From: JAYZQT01 sp036136335
Lineage (GTDB): Bacteria > Pseudomonadota > Alphaproteobacteria > MPNO01 > UBA830
Length of the DNA stretch: 64,000 bases
Direction of reading: 5' to 3'
Assembly (NCBI GenBank): GCA_036136335.1
Contig: JAYZQT010000032.1
Location: 124,001 to 188,000 of the forward strand
Part shown: positions 26,392-35,555 of the stretch, in pieces
How the letters are laid out: every line of letters starts with the position of its first letter
Numbering within the stretch: the first letter of the stretch is position 1
Notes under the pieces: generated by a model
What the model was told of the DNA's origin: nothing
The model's database searches: none
The model's input: the letters and a program-made list of their open reading frames with translations, nothing else
Translations under genes and position numbers: made by a program

Positions 26392-27258
26392 TTGACTGAT
26401 ATGAGATACGAAGCACCCGGAACACTGAGTGCTGCAGTGACCCTGTTGCGTGGTGAAGATGGGATTTCAAAGGTGCTCGCCGGAGGGACCGACGTCCTGG
26501 TTCAGATGCATGCAGACATGATCGAACCTGATCTGATCGTGGACATAAAACAGATTGCAGAAATGCATGAAGTGAAATGTGATGACGGAGCCTGGCGGTT
26601 TGGCGCGGCCGTGACCGGTAAAGAGCTAATGGATAACAAGGAATTTAACGCTGCGTGGCCCGGGGTGATGGACGGTGTTCGTTTGATTGGGTCGGTCCAG
26701 GTGCGCGGACGTGCCACGGTTGGGGGTAATCTGTGCAACGCTTCTCCGGCTGCGGACAGTATCCCCCCCATGATTGCAGCAGACGCCATTGCAACAATTT
26801 TTGGGCCCGATGGTGAAAGGGAGATAGCCCTTGAAGATATCATCACAGGCCCTGGACAAACCTGTTTAACAGAGGGGGAAATTGTGGTTTCGTTTCATCT
26901 CCCCAAACGCCCCGCGCGCTCAGGAGACGCATATTTGCGTTTCACGCCCCGCACCGAGATGGACATAGCGGTCGTAGGCTGTGGCGTAAATCTCACCTTG
27001 GATGAAAGCGGGACCTGCACCGATGCAAGAGTTTCACTCGGGGCCGTAGCTGCACGACCATTACTGGTTCAGGAAGCTGCCGCCACACTAATTGGCACCA
27101 CTGTGGATGATGTGGCAATGGAGGCACTGGCGGCGGCGGCAAGCGCGGCCTGCAGGCCGATTGACGACAAGCGCGGAACGGTGGAATACCGGACCGAAGT
27201 TGCGGGTGTTTTGGCACAGCGCGCGGCTACTATAGCGCTGGAAAGGGCAGGAACGTAA
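26392..27258 (+). CDS. Molybdenum hydroxylase FAD-binding subunit (CoxM/XdhB type), module 1
   Basis: A 288-residue FAD subunit of the xanthine dehydrogenase family. It has KVLAGGTDVLVQMHADM (FAD-binding) near residue 26, the second FAD block VRGRATVGGNLCNASPAADSIPPM near residue 103 and the CO-dehydrogenase flavoprotein C-terminal domain. It moves electrons from the Fe-S subunit to the acceptor. TTG 26392 has GAGG five bases upstream; ATG 26401 is the other choice. It overlaps the Fe-S subunit by one base (TAATG). Gene order is FAD, Fe-S, Mo, as in module 2 at 40 kb. Confidence 0.93.
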   Translation: MTDMRYEAPGTLSAAVTLLRGEDGISKVLAGGTDVLVQMHADMIEPDLIVDIKQIAEMHEVKCDDGAWRFGAAVTGKELMDNKEFNAAWPGVMDGVRLIGSVQVRGRATVGGNLCNASPAADSIPPMIAADAIATIFGPDGEREIALEDIITGPGQTCLTEGEIVVSFHLPKRPARSGDAYLRFTPRTEMDIAVVGCGVNLTLDESGTCTDARVSLGAVAARPLLVQEAAATLIGTTVDDVAMEALAAAASAACRPIDDKRGTVEYRTEVAGVLAQRAATIALERAGT

Positions 27259-27731
27259 TGGCCAAGCAATATGTAAAAGCCACAATTAATGGCGATGAGA
27301 CCGAGCTTCTTTGTGATGCGACGCAGACACTGCTTGATGTCTTGCGCGACGAACTTGATATGACCGGCACCAAGGAAGGGTGTGGCACGGGAGACTGCGG
27401 AGCCTGCAGTGTCGTGGTAGATGGGGTGCTGGTCTGTTCATGTTTGATGCTGGGAGTGGAGGCAAACGGTCAAACGGTCGAGACAATCGAGGGTATGGCT
27501 GTCGGTGACGAACTGCACCCGCTTCAACAGAAATTTATCGACCATGTCGCACTTCAGTGTGGAATTTGCACGCCTGGGCTTTTAATCGCCTCCAAAGCAT
27601 TGCTTGAAGAGAAGCCTGATCCCACAGAAGAAGAAATTCGTTACTGGCTTGCCGGAAATCTTTGCCGGTGTACCGGTTATCACAAAGTTGTCGAGGCGGT
27701 GCAGGACGCCGCGCGCGAAATGAGAGGTTAG
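27258..27731 (+). CDS. Molybdenum hydroxylase 2Fe-2S subunit (CoxS type), module 1
   Basis: A 157-residue electron-transfer subunit with two 2Fe-2S clusters. The plant-type ferredoxin cluster is in GCGTGDCGACSVVVDGVLVCSC and the second cluster in CGICTPG...CRCTGYHKVVEAV. It links the molybdenum centre to the FAD subunit. It is translated directly after the FAD subunit (TAATG overlap) and six bases before the large subunit, so the three are made as one complex in the cytoplasm. Confidence 0.96.
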   Translation: MAKQYVKATINGDETELLCDATQTLLDVLRDELDMTGTKEGCGTGDCGACSVVVDGVLVCSCLMLGVEANGQTVETIEGMAVGDELHPLQQKFIDHVALQCGICTPGLLIASKALLEEKPDPTEEEIRYWLAGNLCRCTGYHKVVEAVQDAAREMRG

Positions 27732-27737
27732 TGATCC

Positions 27738-30080
27738 ATGGGAAGAGCTCCATCACCCTTTGCAACGAAAATTCCTTACGAGGAAAAACCACTTAAAATT
27801 GTTGGTTCCAATCCAACATCGCGCAGTGATGCTGTCGATAAGGTTACCGGTCGGGCACGTTACGCGGCTGATATCAGTTTGCCTGGTCAGTTAATAGGAA
27901 AGGTTCTGAGGAGCCCGCACGCACGCGCTAATATTGTTTCCATTGACATCGGCGAAGCAACAGCGCTTTCCGGGGTTAAGGCCGTGGTTACACGGGACGA
28001 TTTTCCGGATATGGAGGTTGAGCATGCGGCGTCCGGCGAACTTATGGTCAACTTTCGCGACGTAACCCGTAATATGATGGCGCGGGAGAACGTTCTCTAT
28101 GACGGGCATCCCGTCGCGGCCGTCGCTGCCACGAGCGAAGCAATCGCGCGGGCCGCGTTAAAACTGATAAAAGTAGAGTATGAGGTATTGCCGCATGTAA
28201 TCGATGTGGTTGAGGCAATGAAGCCGGATGCCCCAATACTGCACGAAGATCAATTCACCAAAGGCGTTGAGTCCAAGTCGGACAAGCCGTCCAATATTGC
28301 AGCCCGGATGGAAAGCAAGCTCGGTGACGTCGAAAAGGGGTTCAACGAAGCCGAATTCATTATTGAGCAGGAATTCAATACGAAGCCGGTTCATCAGGGC
28401 TATATCGAACCGCAGGCAAGTATTGCGAATTATACCGAGGGCGGGACAACGGAGGTTTATACAAGCACGCAGGGGCATTTTGTGTTCCGTGCCCAGATTG
28501 CCAAACTGCTAAAGATGGACATGTCGAATATCAAAGTCGTACCTGCTGAGCTCGGCGGTGGCTTTGGCGGCAAAAATAACGTCTATCTCGAGCCCTTGGC
28601 GGTTATATTGTCCAAGAAATCCAAACGGCCCGTGAAAATGGTTATGAACCGGGACGAAGTCTTTAGGGCCACTGGTCCAACATCAGGCACAAACGTCAAG
28701 GTCAAAATGGGGTGCACCAAAGACGGTAAAATAACTGCGGCACAGGCTGAGTTAAATTATCAGTCTGGTGCTTACGCGGGATCGTCTCTCCCCCTCGCCA
28801 CCATCACGGTTTTTACGCGATACGATCTGGAAAATGTCTCGGTGGTAGGTCACGATGTCACTACAAACCGACCCAAGGTGGCGGCTTATCGGGCGCCTGG
28901 TGCGCCGATGGTTGCTTTCGGTGTTGAAACCGTGATCGATGAGCTTGCACAGGCGTGTAATATTGACCCGATTGATTTCCGGCTCAAGAATGCGGCGAAG
29001 GAGGGCACACAGACGCACTTCGGGCCGAAACTTGGTCCAATCGGCTATATTCAGACGCTGGAACGCGCCAAGGCGCATTCGCACCTGCGAGAGAAACTCG
29101 GCCCCAATCAGGGCCGTGGGGTTGCAACCGGTTTCTGGTTTACACTTGGCGCCGAAACCTCCGCTACGGTCAATATTGGCGAAGATGGTACCGCAACGTT
29201 GATATTCGGGACGGTAGATGTCACCGGTGGGTCGCGGAGTGCGTTTGCGATGATTGTCGCGGAAGAGCTGGGTATACCATACGAAAAGGTCCGGACGATG
29301 TCGGGGGATACGAGTGCACTCGGCTTCAACTTCATGACGGCGGGAAGTCGCGGAACCGCAGCGGGTTCCATGGCCGCGGTTACTGCAACGCGCAAGGCTG
29401 TTGCCCGGATGTGCGAAATTGCTGCCCGGAAGTGGGAGGTCGATGTCGATCAGGTGGTCTGGGAAGAAGGGCGGGCTCGCCCGGCGGGGGCGAACGTGGG
29501 AGACTTCGAACCCATGACGGTCGCTGACCTTGCAAAGGAAGCGTCCTGGTTTGGTGGAACCATCGCCGGCCATGCAGAAATAAACGTTGCCCAGGGCGGG
29601 CCCGGCTTTGGTACCCATGTTGTTGACGTGGAAGTTGATCGCCGGACGGGCGGGATCAAGGTGTTGCGCTATACATTGATTCAGGATGCTGGAAAGGCGG
29701 TCTATCCAGAATTTATTGAGGGTCAGTTCCAGGGCGGTGCGGTTCAGGGAATCGGAACTGCACTTAATGAGGAGTACATATATAACGATAAGGGTGTACT
29801 CGAAAATCCCGGTTTTCTGGATTACCGTGTGCCCGTGGCATCTGATGTACCTTTTATCAATACGGAAATTGTGGAGGTGCCCAATCCGGACCACCCATAC
29901 GGCATCCGCGGAATAGGCGAAGTGCCCATCATCCCGCCGCTGCCCGCAATTGCCAACGCAATTCATGATGCGGTGGGCGTTCGGATGCGTGACCATCCGA
30001 TGTCACCACCCAAGGTGCTCAAGGCGCTAAAAGAGAAGATGATTGAAGACGCCGCCGACCAGGGTGCTGCGGCAGAATAA
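27738..30080 (+). CDS. Molybdenum hydroxylase large subunit (molybdopterin-binding), module 1
   Basis: A 780-residue Mo-binding subunit of the xanthine dehydrogenase/CoxL family. It contains TSRSDAVDKVTGRARYAADI at the start, ELGGGFGGKNNVYLEPLA (Mo-cofactor contact), the substrate-side loop AAYRAPGAPMVAFG and the catalytic Glu728 in GIRGIGEVPIIPP. Such enzymes insert water-derived oxygen into aldehydes or N-heterocycles. The loop AYRAPGAP is not the AYRCSFR of true CO dehydrogenases, so CO is not the substrate. The nearest described relatives by motif act on hydroxybenzoyl-CoA, nicotinate, purines or aldehydes; I cannot choose. A terminator follows 20 bases after the stop. Confidence 0.94.
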   Translation: MGRAPSPFATKIPYEEKPLKIVGSNPTSRSDAVDKVTGRARYAADISLPGQLIGKVLRSPHARANIVSIDIGEATALSGVKAVVTRDDFPDMEVEHAASGELMVNFRDVTRNMMARENVLYDGHPVAAVAATSEAIARAALKLIKVEYEVLPHVIDVVEAMKPDAPILHEDQFTKGVESKSDKPSNIAARMESKLGDVEKGFNEAEFIIEQEFNTKPVHQGYIEPQASIANYTEGGTTEVYTSTQGHFVFRAQIAKLLKMDMSNIKVVPAELGGGFGGKNNVYLEPLAVILSKKSKRPVKMVMNRDEVFRATGPTSGTNVKVKMGCTKDGKITAAQAELNYQSGAYAGSSLPLATITVFTRYDLENVSVVGHDVTTNRPKVAAYRAPGAPMVAFGVETVIDELAQACNIDPIDFRLKNAAKEGTQTHFGPKLGPIGYIQTLERAKAHSHLREKLGPNQGRGVATGFWFTLGAETSATVNIGEDGTATLIFGTVDVTGGSRSAFAMIVAEELGIPYEKVRTMSGDTSALGFNFMTAGSRGTAAGSMAAVTATRKAVARMCEIAARKWEVDVDQVVWEEGRARPAGANVGDFEPMTVADLAKEASWFGGTIAGHAEINVAQGGPGFGTHVVDVEVDRRTGGIKVLRYTLIQDAGKAVYPEFIEGQFQGGAVQGIGTALNEEYIYNDKGVLENPGFLDYRVPVASDVPFINTEIVEVPNPDHPYGIRGIGEVPIIPPLPAIANAIHDAVGVRMRDHPMSPPKVLKALKEKMIEDAADQGAAAE

Positions 30081-30100
30081 ACCGTTTGTGGTGTCAGACT

Positions 30101-30140
30101 AAAAGAAAAGGCCGGTTCTTCCGACGCTGCCTTTTCTTTT
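30101..30140 (+). terminator. Rho-independent terminator, probably bidirectional
   Basis: AAAAGAAAAGGC (30101-30112) and GCCTTTTCTTTT (30129-30140) are perfect 12-base inverted repeats around a 16-base loop, just after the module 1 large subunit. The stem ends in a T-rich arm on both strands, so it could act in either direction. Confidence 0.75.
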
Positions 30141-30163
30141 CATTCTTGAGAAAGGTATAATTT

Positions 30164-30721
30164 ATGGCCCGTCTGGAGCCGGTAGCAGACGAAGACTACA
30201 CGCCGGAACAGAGACGCGTTGCTGAAATGATCTCGGCGCAACGCAACGCGCCCGTCCGTGGACCATTCGGGGTGCTTTTACACGCTCCAGAAATCTGTGA
30301 GCTTGTTGCAAATTTCGTCGACCTTTCACTGGATGAAAGCCGTTCTCGAATCCCAATACGCCTGAAGGAGTTGGCTATCATCACAGTTGGTCGTGTCTTT
30401 GGATCCGATTATGAATGGTTCATCCACGCGAAGCGGGCGGCAGAATTTGGTATTGATCCAAACGTTATCGAGGATATTCGACACAATAATCGCCCTACAT
30501 TCGAGCATGAAGATGAGGAGCTTGTCCATGATGTAGCCAAGGAGCTTGCGGAAACCCGACAGCTTTCGGATACGAACTATCGACGTGCACACAATCATTT
30601 TGGTGATGAGGCGATGGTAGAATTTGCGACCCTGGTGGGCTTTTATCACACTGTTTCGATTGTTTTGAATACATTTCAGGTGGAAGCTCCAGAAGGCGAT
30701 CCACACCCCCTACGGGTCTGA
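30164..30721 (+). CDS. Carboxymuconolactone decarboxylase (CMD) family protein
   Basis: A 185-residue CMD-fold protein, closely parallel to the one at 3352: VRGPFGVLLHAPEICELV, RLKELAIITVGRVFGSDYEWFIHAKRAAEFGI and a C-terminal VLNTFQVEAPEG. Again EWFxH replaces the CxxC of AhpD. The start ATG has AAAGG upstream. It lies directly behind the terminator of the molybdenum-hydroxylase operon and before pntA, so it may be its own transcription unit or read through. Enzymatic role unproven. Confidence 0.9.
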   Translation: MARLEPVADEDYTPEQRRVAEMISAQRNAPVRGPFGVLLHAPEICELVANFVDLSLDESRSRIPIRLKELAIITVGRVFGSDYEWFIHAKRAAEFGIDPNVIEDIRHNNRPTFEHEDEELVHDVAKELAETRQLSDTNYRRAHNHFGDEAMVEFATLVGFYHTVSIVLNTFQVEAPEGDPHPLRV

Positions 30722-30909
30722 GAACGGCAAAGATCAAGCCTCGGAGGGTATTTTTTCGACCCTGAGCGACTTCGTGTCACCTTGTCATTGCAACTAAACA
30801 CAAATTACGGTAGCTACGAATTCTGGATTGTTGTGCCGGGTTGTGGCGCAGTGTCCAAGGACCTCCAAACCTGCCCGGTCACAGCTATTCCGATGAGGGA
30901 AAACTTTTA

Positions 30910-32469
30910 ATGAAGATTGGCGTTCCTAGGGAAATTCACGCGGGTGAGCAGCGTGTGGCCCTGACACCGGAGACGGCGGTCCGGATCCAGAAACTTGGTT
31001 TCGAGCTATGCATCGAGGCTGGCGCTGGAGAAGGTGCCCAATACTCCGACGACTCCTATCGTGCGGTGGGTGTGGAAGTTATCAGTGATGCAGCAAAAAT
31101 CTGGTCTGAATCCGAGATTGTTTTAAAGGTTCGTCAGCCCGAAGTTTCTGCCGGCACAGGCATTCATGAGTGTGAGTTGCTTCGAGAGGGCGGGACGCTC
31201 ATCAGCTTTGTATGGCCTGCGCAGAACCAGGAGTTGCTTGACCTGTTGAAAACGCAAAAGGCGACAGCGATAGCGATGGACGCCGTACCGCGAATTAGTC
31301 GTGCCCAGAAGCTAGATGCGCTTTCGTCGATGGCTAATATAGCGGGTTATCGGGCCGTGATAGAGGCCGCGAATAATTTTGGGCGGTTCTTCACCGGCCA
31401 AATTACTGCTGCCGGAAAGGTTCCGCCCGCAAAAGTGATGGTAATCGGTGCCGGGGTTGCAGGCCTAGCGGCCGTGGGCACGGCGCGGGGCATGGGTGCA
31501 ATTGTTCGCGCGTTTGACACACGACCCGAGGTCAAACAACAGGTGGAAAGCATGGGTGCCGAGTTTCTGGAACTCGAATTCGAGGAGACGGGTTCCGGTG
31601 CGGGGGGGTATGCAAAGGTAATGAGCGAGGAGTTCATCAAGGCAGAGATGGAGCTGTTTGCCGAACAGGCTCGGGATGTTGACATCATCATTACAACCGC
31701 ACTGATCCCTGGAAAACCTGCACCAAAACTAATTACTGCAGAGATGGTCAAGTCCATGAAGCCGGGTTCGGTGATAGTCGATATGGCTGCAGAGCAAGGC
31801 GGCAACTGCGAACTGACTGAGCCCGACAAACACGCTATCAAGCATGGTGTGACACTGATCGGTTTCACTGATTTTCCGAGCCGGATGGCGACCCAGTCAA
31901 GCCAGCTATATGGGACAAATCTCTGGCATATGTTGTCCGATCTTACGCCTGACAAAGACGGCATTATCCATGTGAATATGGAAGATGATGTTTTTCGGGG
32001 TGCGACGGTTGTGAAGGATGGTGAAATAACCTGGCCTCCGCCGACGCCAAAAACACCGGCCATCGCGCCGGCGGAACGAATCAAACAGGAAGTGCCCAGC
32101 ACAAAGGAAACTCCGCGCCGGAATGTTGGGGTGAAATCCGCTATAACGCTCATTGTTGGCGCTCTCGTTCTGTTGGGGCTTGGGACGGTGGCGCCTTCCG
32201 CATTTATGGGTCACCTGACGGTATTTATTCTTTCCTGTTTTGTTGGCTACCAGGTGATCTGGAACGTGAAACCGGCCTTGCACACGCCGTTGATGAGCGT
32301 TACCAACGCCATCAGTGGCATAATCGTGATAGGCGCCCTGCTGCAAATCTCCAGCCCGTCCAATCTCGTTGTAATACTTAGCGGGATTTCCGTCCTGATA
32401 GCGACGATCAATATTGCGGGCGGATTTCTGGTTACCCAACGCATGCTGCGCATGTTTCAAAAGAGCTAG
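30910..32469 (+). CDS. pntA: NAD(P) transhydrogenase subunit alpha (fused form)
   Basis: PntA binds NAD(H) and, with PntB, couples the proton gradient to NADPH formation in the inner membrane. The 519 residues hold the soluble dI domain (MKIGVPREIHAGEQRVALTP; VMVIGAGVAGLAAVGTARGMGA; ADKHAIKHGV-type region), a Pro-rich linker (TPKTPAIAPAERIKQE, about residue 377) and a C-terminal block with four predicted membrane helices. This is the single-chain alpha subunit of the E. coli kind; many alphaproteobacteria have it split into PntAA and PntAB. Start ATG 30910 follows GAGGGA; the TTG at 30841 is less likely. pntB follows after 15 bases. Confidence 0.97.
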   Translation: MKIGVPREIHAGEQRVALTPETAVRIQKLGFELCIEAGAGEGAQYSDDSYRAVGVEVISDAAKIWSESEIVLKVRQPEVSAGTGIHECELLREGGTLISFVWPAQNQELLDLLKTQKATAIAMDAVPRISRAQKLDALSSMANIAGYRAVIEAANNFGRFFTGQITAAGKVPPAKVMVIGAGVAGLAAVGTARGMGAIVRAFDTRPEVKQQVESMGAEFLELEFEETGSGAGGYAKVMSEEFIKAEMELFAEQARDVDIIITTALIPGKPAPKLITAEMVKSMKPGSVIVDMAAEQGGNCELTEPDKHAIKHGVTLIGFTDFPSRMATQSSQLYGTNLWHMLSDLTPDKDGIIHVNMEDDVFRGATVVKDGEITWPPPTPKTPAIAPAERIKQEVPSTKETPRRNVGVKSAITLIVGALVLLGLGTVAPSAFMGHLTVFILSCFVGYQVIWNVKPALHTPLMSVTNAISGIIVIGALLQISSPSNLVVILSGISVLIATINIAGGFLVTQRMLRMFQKS

Positions 32470-32484
32470 AGCCGGGAGCAGAGC

Positions 32485-33879
32485 ATGAGCGCAGGAATTG
32501 CCACGGTCGCGTATATTGGCGCTACCATTCTTTTCATCTTGAGCCTTGGTGGCCTGAGCAATCAGGAAACTGCGCGACGCGGGAATATTTACGGCATCAT
32601 CGGCATGGCGATTGCCATACTGGTAACGATCCTGGCAACCCAGATTGAGGATTATTCGATCCTCGCAGGGGCGGTTGTAATTGGTGCGATCATTGGATTC
32701 TGGGTTGCGTCGAGGGTCGAAATGACCCAAATGCCGCAACTTGTCGCGATCCTGCACAGTTTCGTCGGCCTTGCCGCAGTTCTCGTGGGTGTTGCAAGTT
32801 ATATTGATCCAAATTCGGCATTTACCGGGGTTGAAAAAACCATTCACGAGGTTGAAATTTTTCTGGGCGTGTTCATTGGGGCCATCACCTTCACCGGCTC
32901 GGTTATCGCTTTTGGTAAATTACAGGGCAGTATATCAGGTAAGCCCCTCTTGTTACCTGCACGTCACTGGATGAACCTGGCCGGCATCCTGTTGGCCTTG
33001 TGGTTTGGCTACGATTTTCTTGGCGTGTCAAACCATCATGCCGGCCTGACCCCTTTATTGATCATGACTGGGATCGCCGGTCTTATTGGCATACATCTGG
33101 TAATGGCAATCGGTGGCGCCGATATGCCCGTTGTGGTCTCTATGTTGAACAGCTATTCGGGCTGGGCTGCAGCGGCTACCGGTTTCATGCTGTCGAACGA
33201 TCTCCTGATCGTTGTCGGTGCCCTTGTTGGCTCGTCGGGAGCAATCCTGAGCTATATAATGTGTCGGGCGATGAACCGTAGGTTCGTTAGTGTTATTCTT
33301 GGTGGGTTTGGAATGTCTGATGGCGCCACTGCGGGTGTTGAGGACCAGGGCGAAGTAGTGGCGACGTCGGTTGACGAAACTGCGTTGATGCTGAGCGATG
33401 CGGATGAGGTGATCATTGTTCCAGGATACGGCATGGCGGTGGCGCAGGCACAGGCATCGGTCAGTGAAATCACAAAACACCTGCGCGACAAAGGCGTGAA
33501 CGTCCGTTTTGGTATTCATCCTGTTGCCGGGCGTCTTCCGGGTCACATGAATGTTCTGCTGGCGGAGGCCAAGGTACCCTATGATATTGTCTTGGAAATG
33601 GACGAACTCAATGATGATTTTCCAAGTACCGACGTGGTGCTGGTGATTGGAGCCAATGATATTGTTAACCCCGGCGCCCAGGACGATCCAAACAGCCCAA
33701 TTGCAGGCATGCCCGTACCGGAGGCTTGGAAGGCGACAACGTCAATCGTCCTCAAGCGGTCGATGGCGAGCGGTTATGCAGGTGTCGATAACCCATTATT
33801 TTACAATGAAAATACCCGAATGCTTTTTGGGGATGCCAAGGAAAGTATTGACGGTGTGCTACAAAGCCTCAAAAGTTAG
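32485..33879 (+). CDS. pntB: NAD(P) transhydrogenase subunit beta
   Basis: The 464-residue partner of PntA. The first ~270 residues form the membrane dII part, with many helices (AYIGATILFILSLGGLSNQETARRGN; GLTPLLIMTGIAGLIGIHLVMAIG). The last ~180 residues are the NADP(H)-binding dIII domain, with VIIVPGYGMAVAQAQ, RFGIHPVAGRLPGHMNVLLAEA and VLVIGANDIVNPGAQDDP. GGGAG precedes the ATG. It would supply NADPH for the flavin- and Rieske-type oxygenases around it; that role is inferred from context only. Confidence 0.98.
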   Translation: MSAGIATVAYIGATILFILSLGGLSNQETARRGNIYGIIGMAIAILVTILATQIEDYSILAGAVVIGAIIGFWVASRVEMTQMPQLVAILHSFVGLAAVLVGVASYIDPNSAFTGVEKTIHEVEIFLGVFIGAITFTGSVIAFGKLQGSISGKPLLLPARHWMNLAGILLALWFGYDFLGVSNHHAGLTPLLIMTGIAGLIGIHLVMAIGGADMPVVVSMLNSYSGWAAAATGFMLSNDLLIVVGALVGSSGAILSYIMCRAMNRRFVSVILGGFGMSDGATAGVEDQGEVVATSVDETALMLSDADEVIIVPGYGMAVAQAQASVSEITKHLRDKGVNVRFGIHPVAGRLPGHMNVLLAEAKVPYDIVLEMDELNDDFPSTDVVLVIGANDIVNPGAQDDPNSPIAGMPVPEAWKATTSIVLKRSMASGYAGVDNPLFYNENTRMLFGDAKESIDGVLQSLKS

Positions 33880-33938
33880 GGCTCTCGGAACAAAGTGGAA
33901 AGTTAGTTAACCGGGCTAAATATATGGAGCGGCAATAA

Positions 33939-35549
33939 TTGGCATACCGCAATCTGCGCGAATATCTGAAAATTCTCCAAAAACGTAACCTGTTGCATGT
34001 TATTGATGACCGGATAAGCAAGGACACGGAACTTGTTCCCCTGGTTCGGCTTCAGTTTCGCGGGCTGCCGGAGTCAGAACGCAAAGCCTTCTGGTTTAAA
34101 AATGTCACGGATTCTCTTGGGCGGGATTTCAAGGCATCGGCAGTAATTGGATCGCTAGGCTCATCGCGAGAAATTTACGGGGCCGCACTCGGCGTTGCCC
34201 CGGATGATATCGGCGCCAAATGGGCGAGCACTCACGGACAACCGATAAGGCAGGTTGAGGTTCCGAGAGAGGACGCGCCGGTCAAGGCTTTTGTCTATAC
34301 CGGAACCAATTTTGGCGAGGGTGTTGATAGGTTTCCACACCTGATCTCGACTCCCGGCTTCGATCCTGCACCGTTTCTGACCGCGGGAGTATGGGTCACA
34401 CGTGACCCCGAAGATGGGGCCTACAATCTTGGCATCTATCGCGGGATGATAAAGGCGCCGGACCGTATTGGCTGCGCGACCGACGTGTCCACACAACATC
34501 TGGCGATCCAGTGGGAAAAAGCCCGACGCATGGGGAAACATCTTGAGTGCGCTGTCTTTCTTGGCGGTCCACCCGCGCTTCTTCTGGCCGCTGCCAGCAA
34601 GGTGCCCTATGGGGTTGAGGAGTATGGTGTCGCTGGTGCACTGAACGGGGAGCCAATTGCCGTCGTTTCTGCGGAAACCTTCGACTGTATGGTGCCGGCA
34701 GAAGCCGAGATTGTTATGGAAGGTATTATACGAACAGATATTCTGGAGCCGGAAGCGCCGTTTGGCGAGGCAAGCGGTTATCTCGGCCCGCGAAAAATGG
34801 AAAAAGTGTTCGAGGTTAAAGCGATTACACATCGCGTCGATCCGGTCTACCAGGGGATTATTAGCGAATTTCCGCCCAGCGAAAGTACCGTGATGCGGAA
34901 GGCGGCATTCGACGCGATCTATCTCCGGCACCTGCGTGACGCTTGCAACATTCCGTCCGTAACCAAAGTGGCGTGCCATGAACTAGCAAGCTGCAACATG
35001 CTGTTTGTAATCCAGCTTCATCTCCCCGAACTGGGTCAACCCTGGCAGGCTTTGCGAGCGGCTGCGGCATTCGATGCATCACTGGGTAAAATGTTCATCG
35101 CAGTTGATTCCGATGTGGATCCGGATTCGATGGACGCCGTGCTTTGGGCGCTGAGCTATAGCATGCAGCCGCACCGGGATGCGGAAATTATCAGAGGTAA
35201 AGTCCCGCGCCTTGATCCATCAGTTACGCCATCCGAGATTTCTGCGCAATTTGCCTACCCGGACGGACAGGGGGCTTCGGCGATCCTTATAAATGCCGTG
35301 CGCGAGCACCCCTATCTACCGGTATCGCTGCCGCGAGAGGACTTCATGATTGCCGCGCTGGACCGCTGGGCCGCGTTGGGTCTGCCCGAACTCGACCTGA
35401 AATCTCCCTGGCACGGATATCCATTATCTTTGTGGACTGCCGAAAATGTCGATGAGGCAGAGAAGGCGGTTACAGGAAGGTATTTTGAAACCGGTGAGAA
35501 GCTGGCTGGACGACGAGAAGGATCTGACTATCCTGCCAATCCTGATTGA
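33939..35549 (+). CDS. UbiD-family (de)carboxylase
   Basis: The 536-residue protein has the UbiD layout. AYRNLREYLKILQKRNLLHVID is at the start, and the prenylated-FMN-binding middle includes NLGIYRGMIKAPDRIGCATDVSTQHLAIQW. The active-site block EAPFGEASGYLG contains Glu272 and Glu277. FPPSESTVMRKAAFDAIYL follows. Such enzymes decarboxylate aromatic or unsaturated acids reversibly and need prFMN from a UbiX-type transferase. No UbiX/flavin prenyltransferase gene is in the window. It uses a TTG start behind GGAGCGG and lies 59 bases after pntB, possibly in the same unit. The substrate is unknown; ubiquinone biosynthesis is less likely in this setting. Confidence 0.93.
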   Translation: MAYRNLREYLKILQKRNLLHVIDDRISKDTELVPLVRLQFRGLPESERKAFWFKNVTDSLGRDFKASAVIGSLGSSREIYGAALGVAPDDIGAKWASTHGQPIRQVEVPREDAPVKAFVYTGTNFGEGVDRFPHLISTPGFDPAPFLTAGVWVTRDPEDGAYNLGIYRGMIKAPDRIGCATDVSTQHLAIQWEKARRMGKHLECAVFLGGPPALLLAAASKVPYGVEEYGVAGALNGEPIAVVSAETFDCMVPAEAEIVMEGIIRTDILEPEAPFGEASGYLGPRKMEKVFEVKAITHRVDPVYQGIISEFPPSESTVMRKAAFDAIYLRHLRDACNIPSVTKVACHELASCNMLFVIQLHLPELGQPWQALRAAAAFDASLGKMFIAVDSDVDPDSMDAVLWALSYSMQPHRDAEIIRGKVPRLDPSVTPSEISAQFAYPDGQGASAILINAVREHPYLPVSLPREDFMIAALDRWAALGLPELDLKSPWHGYPLSLWTAENVDEAEKAVTGRYFETGEKLAGRREGSDYPANPD

Positions 35550-35555
35550 TGCGCC

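Noticed and set aside
28752..29996. 414-codon minus-strand open frame inside the first Mo hydroxylase large subunit
   Set aside because: It is the codon-phase shadow of a gene with clear motifs; the translation has no family pattern and no ribosome site.
31347..32847. Long minus-strand open frames (268 and 313 codons) across pntA and pntB
   Set aside because: They lie opposite well-supported membrane-protein genes and show no family features.
34161..34979. 272-codon minus-strand frame inside the UbiD-type gene
   Set aside because: Antisense shadow without motif or ribosome site.
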